DNA from: CAZGMJ01 sp964649005
GTDB taxonomy: Bacteria > Planctomycetota > Phycisphaerae > Sedimentisphaerales > Anaerobacaceae
DNA: 13,064 nucleotides
Direction: 5' to 3'
Assembly (NCBI GenBank): GCA_964649005.1
Contig: CAZYMD010000146.1
Coordinates: 1 to 13,064, forward strand
Positions 1 to 6,614 of the stretch are shown one piece after another. The notes under the pieces were generated by a model that saw nothing but the letters and a program-made list of their open reading frames with translations, had not been told where the DNA came from and ran no database searches. Both the position numbers and the translations under genes were made by a program. Positions within the stretch are counted from its first letter, which is position 1, and each line of letters opens with the position of its first letter.

Positions 1-771
1 AGAATAGCCAGGGAGGAAGGAATTCTGGTGGGCATATCGAGCGGTGCCGGTCTTGGAGCGATGATTGCAGTAATCGCAGGTTTCAACTGGACACTATGGG
101 GCCGCTCGCCTATAGCGTTTTTCGCGTTTATAGGCGCGTTGGGCACGGTCTGGTTAGTGTGGTTCATCGGGCGTCTGACCGGAAGATACCACATTACCGG
201 CCTGCTGCTGGCGGGCGTGGTCGTTAACGCATTTTTCTCGGCGGTAATCATGTTCCTGACTGCGGTGGCAAAGAGCGATCAGGTCCACGCTACGATTTTC
301 TGGCTGATGGGCAACATGAGCGAGGAGGAGCCTCTTGTGCTCTGGTTGGCGGGAGGGCTTATTATTGCGGGAATATGGGCTTTGTTTTTGTTAAGCCCCA
401 AGATAAACGCAATCAGTGTCGGTGAGCGGGATGCGCAAAGCATCGGTATAAACGTTCCAAAGACAAGGCTTACAGCTTTCTCCATTGCAGCTTTCATGAC
501 CGCTATTGCGGTCAGCCTCAGCGGCCTGGTCGGCTTCGTTGGACTGGTTGTGCCTCACGCGGTCAGGCTCGTGGCAGGTCCCGATCATCGGCAATTACTG
601 CCGCTTAGCGCAATAGCCGGGGCAGCCTTCCTCGTTGTCGCGGACAGCCTCGCGCGGATCGTTGTGGCGCCTGCACAACTGCCTGTTGGCGTGGTCACAG
701 CGATGATAGGAGGCCCGTTCTTTCTGCTGCTTCTGGTAAGGTACGACAGGAAAATCGGGTGGCTGAGATGA
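1..771 (+). CDS. FecCD-family ABC transporter permease, 5'-truncated
   Basis: Inner-membrane permease of a metal-chelate importer (iron-siderophore, haem or cobalamin; the substrate cannot be told from sequence). The frame is open from base 1, so the start lies outside the window; the GTG at 28 is probably internal. Residues are counted from that GTG. GISSGAGLGA (2-11) matches the family segment near the end of an early helix. GERDAQSIGIN (132-142) matches the cytoplasmic coupling-helix region that contacts the ATPase. GLVGFVGLVVPH (166-177) and PVGVVTAMIGGP (219-230) are family signatures. Hydrophobic stretches near 8-20, 30-50, 58-80, 105-123, 148-175 and 215-237 suggest about six or seven remaining helices. 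Family members usually have about 330-350 residues, so roughly 80-100 are missing. The stop overlaps the next gene, its ATPase partner. The first nine codons look like cysteine synthase rather than FecCD (see findings). Confidence 0.9.
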   Translation, partial: RIAREEGILVGISSGAGLGAMIAVIAGFNWTLWGRSPIAFFAFIGALGTVWLVWFIGRLTGRYHITGLLLAGVVVNAFFSAVIMFLTAVAKSDQVHATIFWLMGNMSEEEPLVLWLAGGLIIAGIWALFLLSPKINAISVGERDAQSIGINVPKTRLTAFSIAAFMTAIAVSLSGLVGFVGLVVPHAVRLVAGPDHRQLLPLSAIAGAAFLVVADSLARIVVAPAQLPVGVVTAMIGGPFFLLLLVRYDRKIGWLR

Positions 772-1571
772 ACAGCATGATAGAAGTAGAATATCTCAGT
801 TTCGGTTACGGGCGACAGAAAAGCATTCTGAAGAACATCAACTTCAGAGTGGAGGCGGGGACATTTCTGGCGGTCATAGGTCCCAACGGCGTTGGAAAGA
901 GCACCTTGCTGAATCTTCTGTGCCACAGTCTGAGAGCCGGAGCGGGAGCCATACGTATAGACGGTGCTTCAATAGAAACTTACAGCTATAAGACACTCGC
1001 GAAAAAAGTCGCTGTTGTCCGGCAGGAATTCGTGCCTATATTCGGCTTTTCAGTCAGAGAAACAGTCTCGATGGCAAGGGTCCCCTACTACGGTCCGCTG
1101 GGATTCCCAGGTAAAACAGATACCGATCTAATACAGGATGCTCTTAGAGTGACTGAAACAGCACATTTGGCCAGGCGACCGATTGCAAGTCTCAGCGGAG
1201 GTGAAAGGCAACGTGTTTTCATAGCAAGGGCCCTGGCACAGGACACAGATATCCTGCTGCTGGACGAACCCACGACCTTTTTAGATCCCAGGCACCAGGT
1301 GGCGATATACGACCTTCTCAAGACGGCTCAAATCACGAAGGGACGGACGGTTGTGGCCGTAACGCACGATATCAACCTGGCGGCACAATACAGTGACCAA
1401 ATTCTGTTGCTGAGTTCTGAAGACTCCTACAAGTTTGGCCCTCCAAATGATGTTTTAGTCGCGAGCCAGATCGAAAAGGTGTTCGGTGTCCGTCTGCATG
1501 TCGGAACTGTGGGCAACCAGAAGTTCTTTATGCCTCTCGGCAAATATGCCAAAAGTGGAGGGGACGTTTAA
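759..1571 (+). CDS. FecE/BtuD-type ABC transporter ATP-binding protein
   Basis: Cytoplasmic ATPase that powers the metal-chelate importer whose permease it overlaps. All nucleotide-binding motifs are intact in the 270-residue form: Walker A GPNGVGKST (41-49), Q-loop Gln89, signature LSGGE (145-149), Walker B ILLLDE ending in Asp169-Glu170, D-loop around FLD (174-176) and switch His203 in VTHD. The length is normal for FecE, BtuD and HmuV relatives (about 250-275). The start is uncertain. GTG at 759 has AGGA at 748-751 with a 7-base spacer, ATG at 768 makes the classic ATGA overlap with the permease stop, and ATG at 777 would begin MIEVEYLSFGYG, the usual opening of the family. The overlap implies translational coupling. 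Any substrate-binding protein would lie outside the window. Iron-siderophore, haem and vitamin B12 all remain possible substrates. Confidence 0.93.
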   Translation: MAEMNSMIEVEYLSFGYGRQKSILKNINFRVEAGTFLAVIGPNGVGKSTLLNLLCHSLRAGAGAIRIDGASIETYSYKTLAKKVAVVRQEFVPIFGFSVRETVSMARVPYYGPLGFPGKTDTDLIQDALRVTETAHLARRPIASLSGGERQRVFIARALAQDTDILLLDEPTTFLDPRHQVAIYDLLKTAQITKGRTVVAVTHDINLAAQYSDQILLLSSEDSYKFGPPNDVLVASQIEKVFGVRLHVGTVGNQKFFMPLGKYAKSGGDV

Positions 1572-1756
1572 AAGAGAGCTCTGCGGATCATTGATTTCTC
1601 AGGCAATGGCAAGCCCTGTACGGCAGGAAACAGGCATCGAAAACCAGAGCTTCTATCGGACGAACCGGAAATGGCGAAATCCAAACCGGCCACACACAAC
1701 ACCAATGAACGCAATCCCTTATATCGCAAGGCCTTACAGCAATATTTTGATTTATC
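1572..1756. other. Intergenic stretch without a recognisable gene
   Basis: This is the first half of a 332-base gap between the importer ATPase and the DksA-like gene. I see no convincing gene in any frame. The only symmetry is a short palindrome AGAGCTCT just after the ATPase stop and a weak CCTG/CAGG pairing near 1616-1628, neither followed by a T-run, so no intrinsic terminator can be claimed for the importer operon here. The second half of the gap holds the promoter and leader listed separately. Confidence 0.6.
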
Positions 1757-1785
1757 TTGAACAAACGATTGTCCGTCGCTATACT
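1757..1785 (+). promoter_or_regulatory. Predicted sigma70-type promoter of the dksA-like/yacG unit
   Basis: TTGAAC (1757-1762) and TATACT (1780-1785) are separated by 17 bases, which fits a housekeeping promoter; TATACT matches five of six -10 positions and TTGAAC four of six -35 positions. Transcription would start near 1792 and give a leader of about 110 bases before the GTG at 1904. A second possible -10, TATGAT (1841-1846), has no good -35. This is a pattern match only. Confidence 0.5.
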
Positions 1786-1795
1786 TCTCGCTTTG

Positions 1796-1808
1796 TTTGG
1801 TGACCAAA
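1796..1808. promoter_or_regulatory. Perfect 13-base dyad TTTGGT-G-ACCAAA
   Basis: TTTGGT (1796-1801) and ACCAAA (1803-1808) are exact inverted repeats around a single G. They sit about ten bases past the predicted -10, at the expected transcription start, which is where a repressor operator is often found. The sequence shows the symmetry; the operator role is inferred and no regulator is identified. Confidence 0.4.
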
Positions 1809-1810
1809 TA

Positions 1811-1838
1811 ATAATGTGTGCAAAGTTCGCCACATTAT
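1811..1838. repeat. 8-base inverted repeat ATAATGTG-N12-CACATTAT
   Basis: ATAATGTG (1811-1818) and CACATTAT (1831-1838) are perfect inverted repeats separated by 12 bases, immediately after the TTTGGTGACCAAA dyad. In the leader RNA they could form an A/U-rich hairpin; on DNA they could bind a dimeric regulator across about two helical turns. No T-run follows, so this is not an intrinsic terminator. Confidence 0.4.
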
Positions 1839-1903
1839 GCTATGATATTCTTTCTATAGTCACGCTAAGAACTCGGATAGTACTTGAAGAGGTGATCGAA
1901 CAA

Positions 1904-2407
1904 GTGGCTCAGAAACGAAAAGAAAGCTCCAAGAAGAAAAAGAGACCAACGCGCACGAAGAAGAAACACCTAACGAGCGCGGACTTAAAGCGTTTCAAAG
2001 AAATTCTTCTACAGAAACACAGGGAAATTTTGGCGAATGTCAGCGAGTTCGAGGACGAGGCCCTCGGCAAGTCGCGACTCGATGCCAGCGGAGACCTATC
2101 CAGCATGCCAATCCACATGGCGGATTTGGGCAGTGACAACTTCGAGCAGGAATTTGCCCTTGGTCTTGTGGACAGTGAGAGAAAACTTCTTAAGGAAATC
2201 TACGACGCCCTGGAACGAATCGAACAGGGAGCATATGGTATGTGCGAAGGCACCAGCAAACCGATATCCAAGGCTCGTCTCGAAGCCCAGCCATGGGCCA
2301 GATACTGCGTTGAGTACGCCCGCATGCTCGAGAGCGGCGTTGTCCCTGAGCGTGAACATGATACAGAATTTGACGGGGGCAATCATGAGGAGGAGGACGA
2401 GCAATAA
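1904..2407 (+). CDS. DksA/TraR-family regulator with a degenerate zinc finger
   Basis: Probable RNA polymerase secondary-channel binding regulator of the DksA/TraR superfamily, 167 residues. The GTG at 1904 is chosen because AAGAGGTGA (1887-1895) lies 8 bases upstream; GTG at 1892 and TTG at 1757 are less likely. The N-terminus is very Lys/Arg-rich (4-22). A helical region (24-108) carries GDLSSMPIHMADLGSDNFEQEF (63-84 overall) at the place where DksA has its coiled-coil tip. The finger motif follows at 110-140, with GAYGMCEG, then RLEAQPWARYC. By simple numbering the four zinc positions of E. coli DksA (114, 117, 135, 138) are here Cys, Thr, Cys and Tyr, so classic four-Cys zinc binding is not expected. 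Tip position 71 is His rather than Asp, and 76 is Gly rather than Ala; Asp74 is kept. The C-terminus is acidic. The gene overlaps yacG by 23 bases. Family membership is firm; the target and ppGpp response are unknown. Confidence 0.88.
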   Translation: MAQKRKESSKKKKRPTRTKKKHLTSADLKRFKEILLQKHREILANVSEFEDEALGKSRLDASGDLSSMPIHMADLGSDNFEQEFALGLVDSERKLLKEIYDALERIEQGAYGMCEGTSKPISKARLEAQPWARYCVEYARMLESGVVPEREHDTEFDGGNHEEEDEQ

Positions 2408-2597
2408 CAGCGTCGCCGGCTCTGGTGAGAATCGTACGTGCCCGGTCTGCCACAGACCAGTAATAAGCACGCATCCAGAAGGCGAAGCTGTAGCATCGTA
2501 TTTCCCCTTTTGTTCCGATCGCTGCAGATTGATGGATTTAGGCGCCTGGTTCGACGGCGATTACAGGATTGCCTCTGAACCACATCAGCAGCAATAA
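2385..2597 (+). CDS. yacG: YacG-type DNA gyrase inhibitor, zinc-binding
   Basis: Small zinc protein (70 residues) of the YacG family, whose E. coli member binds GyrB and inhibits gyrase. The hallmark pattern is complete: CPVC (19-22), FCSDRC (42-47) and, directly after, the MDLGAWFDGDYRI segment (50-62), so Cys19, Cys22, Cys43 and Cys47 form the zinc site. ATG 2385 is preceded by GGGGG at 2375-2379 with a 5-base spacer. The frame is open further upstream to 2037, but that part is only the other reading of the dksA-like gene. The 23-base overlap with the preceding gene implies translational coupling. The N-terminal 18 residues are low in conserved features; the acidic and hydrophobic tail typical of some members is short here. 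Confidence 0.9.
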   Translation: MRRRTSNNSVAGSGENRTCPVCHRPVISTHPEGEAVASYFPFCSDRCRLMDLGAWFDGDYRIASEPHQQQ

Positions 2598-2670
2598 GAC
2601 TTTGCTTCCGAGCCATCGGTCAAGCCTTTACATCGTTAGCCAAGAACTCTACAAAACCCTCTGAATTATA

Positions 2671-2698
2671 TTGAAAGACTCTGACAATCGGTTATAAA
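2671..2698 (+). promoter_or_regulatory. Predicted sigma70-type promoter of the membrane protein gene
   Basis: TTGAAA (2671-2676) and TATAAA (2693-2698) are separated by 16 bases; each matches five of six consensus positions. Transcription would start near 2705, giving a leader of about 57 bases before the ATG at 2762. It lies in the 164-base gap after yacG, so the membrane protein gene is probably its own transcription unit. Confidence 0.55.
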
Positions 2699-2736
2699 TA
2701 ACTGCTATCCGTATTTCATTAACAACACATTTGCAG

Positions 2737-2757
2737 CCTTTTTCCAAGAAAAGGAGG
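2737..2757 (+). promoter_or_regulatory. Strong ribosome binding site with possible masking hairpin
   Basis: AAGGAGG (2751-2757) lies 4 bases before ATG 2762 and is the best Shine-Dalgarno match in the window. Just upstream, CCTTTTTC (2737-2744) can pair with GAAAAGG (2748-2754) across a CAA loop with one bulged T, which would bury part of the Shine-Dalgarno sequence. The pairing is visible in the sequence; any regulatory role is inferred. Confidence 0.4.
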
Positions 2758-2761
2758 CGAT

Positions 2762-4075
2762 ATGGCAGTTGAAAAACAGTCGGCGCAGTGGTTTGAAAGC
2801 CTTCTCTTTCCCGAAATATTCAAGACTTTCCGCATGGCCATTCAGCCCAGCAAGTTGATAATTGCGTTCCTCACCATATCCGTTATCTGCATTTCCGGCT
2901 GGCTTATGGACTTCAGCAGAACAGTTGTTGCCACGCCGGACACTCAATCCAGGGTGACCGAATTAGACACTTACCTGGCGAATCCAGACCGACTGGACAG
3001 CTATATCGAAGTATTCAGTCAGACAGGGGACAGAACAGGTGTATTCACCACGCTGTGGCATCTCATCTCCCAGAGATACCATCATGCCCTAAGGGCACTA
3101 TTCGATTTTAACCTCACTGACGTTGCGCAGGACGGGGAAGTCTGCTTCATGGCCCTGGGTTGGGCGCTACAGCACCACCTCATTTACTGTATCATCTTCT
3201 GTATTATCGGGCACGCTGTTTTTTCCATTGCTGGCGGTGCAATATGTAGAATCGCAGCCTTACAGTTCGCGCAGGGGGAAAAACCTGGATTGACCGAGGC
3301 AATTCGTTTTGGTTTCAGGAAGTTTCCGAGCTTCTTCGCTGCCCCTCTGGTGCCTATTAGCACTATATTATTCGCGGGTCTGTTCATAGTGCTTATAGGT
3401 CTTGCGGGTAACATTCCCAAAGCCGGCGAAATGATCGTGGGATTGCTTCTGCCTATTGTGCTGCTTGCCGGCGCGTTCATTGCGTTCGTCTCAATCGGAG
3501 CAATCGCAGGATTCAATCTCATGTCCCCTTCGATAGCGTACGACGGTCTCGATTGTTACGACGCCATAAGTCGCACATTCAACTATGTATATGTAAGACC
3601 CTGGCGTATGGGTTTCTATACCGCCATAGGCGCCGTGTACGGATCGGTCTGTTATTTATTTGTTCGTCTGTTCGCGTTCTTACTGATTCTGGTTGCTCGC
3701 TGTTTTCTTGAGATTGGCATCTGGGTGGAGAACGAGGCCGGCGCCGGCAAACTGGCAGCGCTCTGGCCCAAACCACATTTGGGCTCACTTCTCGGCTCGC
3801 GAATCACTACGCCCGTAAGCTGGTCGGAAAACGCAGCAGCAGCGATTATCTATCTCTTCCTGCTCGTTGTCGTTGGGACTGTAGTTTCTTTTATAGTGAG
3901 CTTCTATTTCTCAGCCAATACCATAATCTACGCTCTTATGCGCCACAGGGTCGATGAAACGACATTGGATATCGTTTGTAGACACTCAGAGGACATGTTG
4001 GCCGAGACGGTCCCCACTCAGCCAGGATTCAACAAGACTCAGACTTCACAGGATTCGCCGAGATATGAAGAGTAG
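2762..4075 (+). CDS. Polytopic membrane protein of unknown function
   Basis: A 437-residue integral membrane protein I cannot assign to a characterised family. Hydrophobic segments lie near 32-49, 139-160, 192-216, 224-251, 284-315 and 359-391; the longer ones may be two helices, so six to eight membrane spans are likely. The stretch between the first two (52-138) is mostly polar and could be extracytoplasmic. Recognisable blocks are PEIFKTFRMAIQPSK (17-31) before the first helix, SPSIAYDGLDCYDAISR (255-271) with VYVRPWR (276-282), and ANTIIYALMRHRVDETTLD (385-403) after the last helix. I recall similar blocks from planctomycete membrane proteins of unknown role, but could not check. The C-terminal 35 residues are polar and probably cytoplasmic. 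No signal-peptide cleavage site or catalytic motif is seen. The gene has its own promoter and excellent ribosome binding site. The following 251 bases separate it from the dehydratase gene. Confidence 0.85.
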   Translation: MAVEKQSAQWFESLLFPEIFKTFRMAIQPSKLIIAFLTISVICISGWLMDFSRTVVATPDTQSRVTELDTYLANPDRLDSYIEVFSQTGDRTGVFTTLWHLISQRYHHALRALFDFNLTDVAQDGEVCFMALGWALQHHLIYCIIFCIIGHAVFSIAGGAICRIAALQFAQGEKPGLTEAIRFGFRKFPSFFAAPLVPISTILFAGLFIVLIGLAGNIPKAGEMIVGLLLPIVLLAGAFIAFVSIGAIAGFNLMSPSIAYDGLDCYDAISRTFNYVYVRPWRMGFYTAIGAVYGSVCYLFVRLFAFLLILVARCFLEIGIWVENEAGAGKLAALWPKPHLGSLLGSRITTPVSWSENAAAAIIYLFLLVVVGTVVSFIVSFYFSANTIIYALMRHRVDETTLDIVCRHSEDMLAETVPTQPGFNKTQTSQDSPRYEE

Positions 4076-4251
4076 CGCGATCGGTCATGGACAAGGTGTT
4101 GCCGGCTATGCCCAGTTGACACGTTCGTCACATAACGAGTTCAGTCCATAGAAACAGCGTTTCAGAGACAGCTCCACTGCTAATTCCGGCGGCCTTTTAT
4201 GCCGAAGATTAGGTAGGGTGCAGTCGTTGGCTCACCGGAAAGATCAACAGC

Positions 4252-4280
4252 TTGACAGGAACTTAACCTGTTGTTATAGT
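4252..4280 (+). promoter_or_regulatory. Near-consensus sigma70 promoter of the FlaA1/CapD-type gene
   Basis: A perfect -35 TTGACA (4252-4257) and a -10 TATAGT (4275-4280, five of six) are separated by exactly 17 bases. This is the best promoter match in the window. Transcription would begin near 4287, leaving a leader of about 40 bases before ATG 4327. The rest of the 4076-4251 gap shows no gene and no clear terminator for the preceding gene. Confidence 0.7.
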
Positions 4281-4326
4281 TGGATTTGTGTAAGATAGCC
4301 TGGGAGCGAAGCAATACCGAATTGAC

Positions 4327-6288
4327 ATGACTGATATAGACACAGACGCACAGTCCAATAATGTTGAGCATAACTCGGTGGAGATGTCGGTGCCGCCCAC
4401 TAATTTGCTGCGTTTCCGCAAGCCTCTGATCATACTGGCGCATATCATAGCATTCTCAATCGCCCTGCTCCTATCGTTCTTGATCGCACACAAGATGAAG
4501 TTCGAGAGAGGCTGGCTTGTGGATCAGTATCCACCGATGCTTCTTCTATGCCTTCTTATCAAGATACCTGTCTTCGGAATTTTCAGACAATATCGCGGCT
4601 GGTGGCGATATGTTGGAATCTCCGACCTTATCGGAATTACGCAGGCATCGCTCGTCAGCACGCTTATCATCGTCTTCCTGTGGTTCGGCACAGCACTCAA
4701 GGGAACCGGTTTCATTAGTGAATTCTTGCGGAATCTGTCCCTCACAGATCAAGGCGTCTTCATGGCCGATCTGTTTGGAACAGTCATGATCCTTGCTGCT
4801 TTGCGAATGGTTATCCGACTATACTACGAGGAATTTCGCACTGTTCAAGTGGGAAAACTTAGACGGTTCCTCATAATCGGGGCTGGTAACACTGGTGAGG
4901 CCCTTCTTCGAGATATTCATCGGATGAGCGTAGTCCAATATGATGTGATTGGCTTCATCGACGATGATACAGCAAAACAAGGTATAAACATTCATGGAAT
5001 ACCCATACTCGGAACCGTCGAGCAACTTCCGGATATATGTGAGAAGAGAAACATCGATGAAATCGCCATCGCGATGCCATCGGCAACCCACCATCAGCTC
5101 AGACGCGTGATTCAGGTCTGCGAAGGGACCAAGATTCGATTCAGAACCGTACCGGCTCTCACCGACATCGCATCAGGCAAGTTCCGTGTATCACAGATCC
5201 GTGACGTGGACATAAACGACCTGCTCGGCAGAGAGACCGTTCAACTCGACCTTGAGCTGATCGAGGCTTTCACCAAGGATAAAACCGTTCTGGTGACCGG
5301 GGCCGGGGGCTCCATCGGCTCGGAGATGTGCAGGCAATTGTGCGTTTTCGCTCCCAAAATGCTTTTACTCATCGAGCAAGCCGAAAATCCGCTGTTCTAT
5401 ATCGAGCGGGAGTTACGCAAGCAATTCCCATCTGTCAACATTAAGGCGGTTGTATGCAATATCACAGACAAAATGCGCGTCAGCCAGGTATTCGAAGAGC
5501 ACGCGCCGGAAGTCGTGATCCACGCGGCAGCACACAAGCATGTTCCTCTGATGGAGCTCAATCCAACCGAGGCTATTAAGAACAATGTGCTCGGAACGAA
5601 GACGGTAGCTGACGCAGCGGACGCCTATCGCACAACCAACTTCGTTATGATAAGTACGGATAAGGCTGTCAATCCAACGAGCATTATGGGATCATCCAAG
5701 CGAATAGCTGAGATGTACATCCAAAACCTGAACACGGAAAGCAAGACTGATTTCGTGACTGTACGCTTCGGAAACGTTCTTGGCTCGGATGGCTCGGTCG
5801 TACCCATCTTCAAGAAACAGATAGCGGAAGGCGGTCCGGTGACTGTGACCCATCCTGAAATGCAGCGATACTTTATGACAATTCCCGAAGCGAGCCAGCT
5901 CGTCCTCCAGGCTGCAACGATGGGCAAGGGCGGCGAAATATTCCTGCTTGATATGGGCGAGCCGGTTAAAATCGTAGATCTGGCAAGAGAGCTGATTACC
6001 CTGAGCGGATTCAGCCCCGGCGAGGATATAGATATTGTGTTCACAGGCTTAAGACCCGGAGAGAAGCTCTTCGAGGAGCTTAGCATCGAAGGCGAGGATA
6101 TGCAGCGAACCAGACATCCAAAGATAAGCATCTGGAAGAATATCCCCATGGATCGCGACCGTCTTCACTCCGGCATAGACCATCTGTTTGCGCTATCGAA
6201 AAACGACAATCGGGTGGCAATAATCGAGAGGATCAAGGAACTCGTTCCGGAATACATAGGCAATGGAGCGAACTTGCCCGCCAGTTGA
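4327..6288 (+). CDS. FlaA1/CapD-family membrane nucleotide-sugar 4,6-dehydratase
   Basis: Membrane-bound short-chain dehydrogenase/reductase of the WbpM/PglF/CapD type, which usually converts UDP-N-acetylglucosamine to its 4-keto-6-deoxy form, a first step towards sugars such as QuiNAc, bacillosamine or FucNAc in surface glycans. The order is typical: four membrane segments (about 33-55, 69-86, 101-122, 144-165), with FRQYRGWWRY (86-95) between the second and third; a first Rossmann-like domain with GAGNTG (185-190); then the catalytic domain with NAD(P)-binding GAGGSIG (325-331). The active site has STDKAVNPTS followed by MGSSK, so Met454 replaces the usual Tyr of YxxxK and Lys458 is kept, as in the WbpM-type SMK enzymes. 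Length 653 is normal for the family. ATG 4327 has only a weak upstream GGGAG, at a long distance; ATG 4384 or GTG 4390, behind GGTGGAG, are alternatives that keep all the membrane segments. No glycosyltransferase genes lie nearby, so the final glycan is unknown. Confidence 0.92.
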   Translation: MTDIDTDAQSNNVEHNSVEMSVPPTNLLRFRKPLIILAHIIAFSIALLLSFLIAHKMKFERGWLVDQYPPMLLLCLLIKIPVFGIFRQYRGWWRYVGISDLIGITQASLVSTLIIVFLWFGTALKGTGFISEFLRNLSLTDQGVFMADLFGTVMILAALRMVIRLYYEEFRTVQVGKLRRFLIIGAGNTGEALLRDIHRMSVVQYDVIGFIDDDTAKQGINIHGIPILGTVEQLPDICEKRNIDEIAIAMPSATHHQLRRVIQVCEGTKIRFRTVPALTDIASGKFRVSQIRDVDINDLLGRETVQLDLELIEAFTKDKTVLVTGAGGSIGSEMCRQLCVFAPKMLLLIEQAENPLFYIERELRKQFPSVNIKAVVCNITDKMRVSQVFEEHAPEVVIHAAAHKHVPLMELNPTEAIKNNVLGTKTVADAADAYRTTNFVMISTDKAVNPTSIMGSSKRIAEMYIQNLNTESKTDFVTVRFGNVLGSDGSVVPIFKKQIAEGGPVTVTHPEMQRYFMTIPEASQLVLQAATMGKGGEIFLLDMGEPVKIVDLARELITLSGFSPGEDIDIVFTGLRPGEKLFEELSIEGEDMQRTRHPKISIWKNIPMDRDRLHSGIDHLFALSKNDNRVAIIERIKELVPEYIGNGANLPAS

Positions 6289-6556
6289 CCAAATTGTTAT
6301 CAGCCAATAAACCGCATGTGCGATCGGCCCTCCAGAACTTCCACAGGACATATATCAGCCATTTGACAGAAAGAGAATCACTGTCTCGATCCGGTCTATG
6401 GAGAATCCTTCGGATCTTTGGCGAGCATCATGCCGCTGCACTCACAATTGGACCGCTTTAACTCGTGCGCGTGTGAGTCTGACTATATAAACCGTTGAGC
6501 GATTTCTTAATATTCGCGTGTGCAGCAGATTTTCAGATGCAACATCGCAGTGATTA
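6289..6556. other. Convergent intergenic region
   Basis: This gap separates the plus-strand dehydratase from the minus-strand xerC. No gene is seen. It contains a TTATCAGCCAATAA element (6297-6310) that recurs with one change at 8118-8131, and a small ATCC-TTC-GGAT hairpin near 6405-6416 lying inside a wider GATCCG/CGGATC inverted repeat. Neither has a following T-run, so I cannot name an intrinsic terminator for the plus-strand gene. Confidence 0.5.
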
Positions 6557-6590
6557 TTAAAAAAGGGCCGCCTGTTTCAAGCGACCCTTT
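6557..6590 (-). terminator. Intrinsic terminator of xerC
   Basis: Read on the minus strand, AAAGGG pairs with CCCTTT (plus positions 6585-6590 and 6562-6567), continues after one mismatch with CGC/GCG, closes on a 9-base loop (6572-6580), and ends in six T residues (plus A-run 6559-6564). It begins 25 bases after the xerC stop. On the plus strand the same hairpin is followed only by TTTGAC, so termination from that side would be weak. Confidence 0.8.
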
Positions 6591-6614
6591 GACAATCGAG
6601 AAGAACATTCAGTA

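Noticed and set aside
1573..1580. AGAGCTCT palindrome after the importer ATPase as a terminator
   Set aside because: It is too short, has no loop and no T-run follows.
1757..1903. A longer DksA-like protein starting at TTG 1757 with a hydrophobic, signal-like N-terminus
   Set aside because: The extension overlaps the predicted promoter and both dyads, has no ribosome site and does not fit the family, while the GTG at 1904 has a strong Shine-Dalgarno sequence.
2037..2384. A 186-residue form of YacG
   Set aside because: The first 116 residues are simply the alternate frame of the dksA-like gene; the YacG domain begins after 2385.
4182..4205. CGGC/GCCG hairpin before the dehydratase promoter
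   Set aside because: The stem is only 4 bases with a 10-base loop and no T-run, so it cannot be called a terminator or riboswitch.
5625..6149. A 174-residue minus-strand open frame opposite the dehydratase gene
   Set aside because: It mirrors the conserved catalytic domain of the plus-strand gene and shows no motif of its own.
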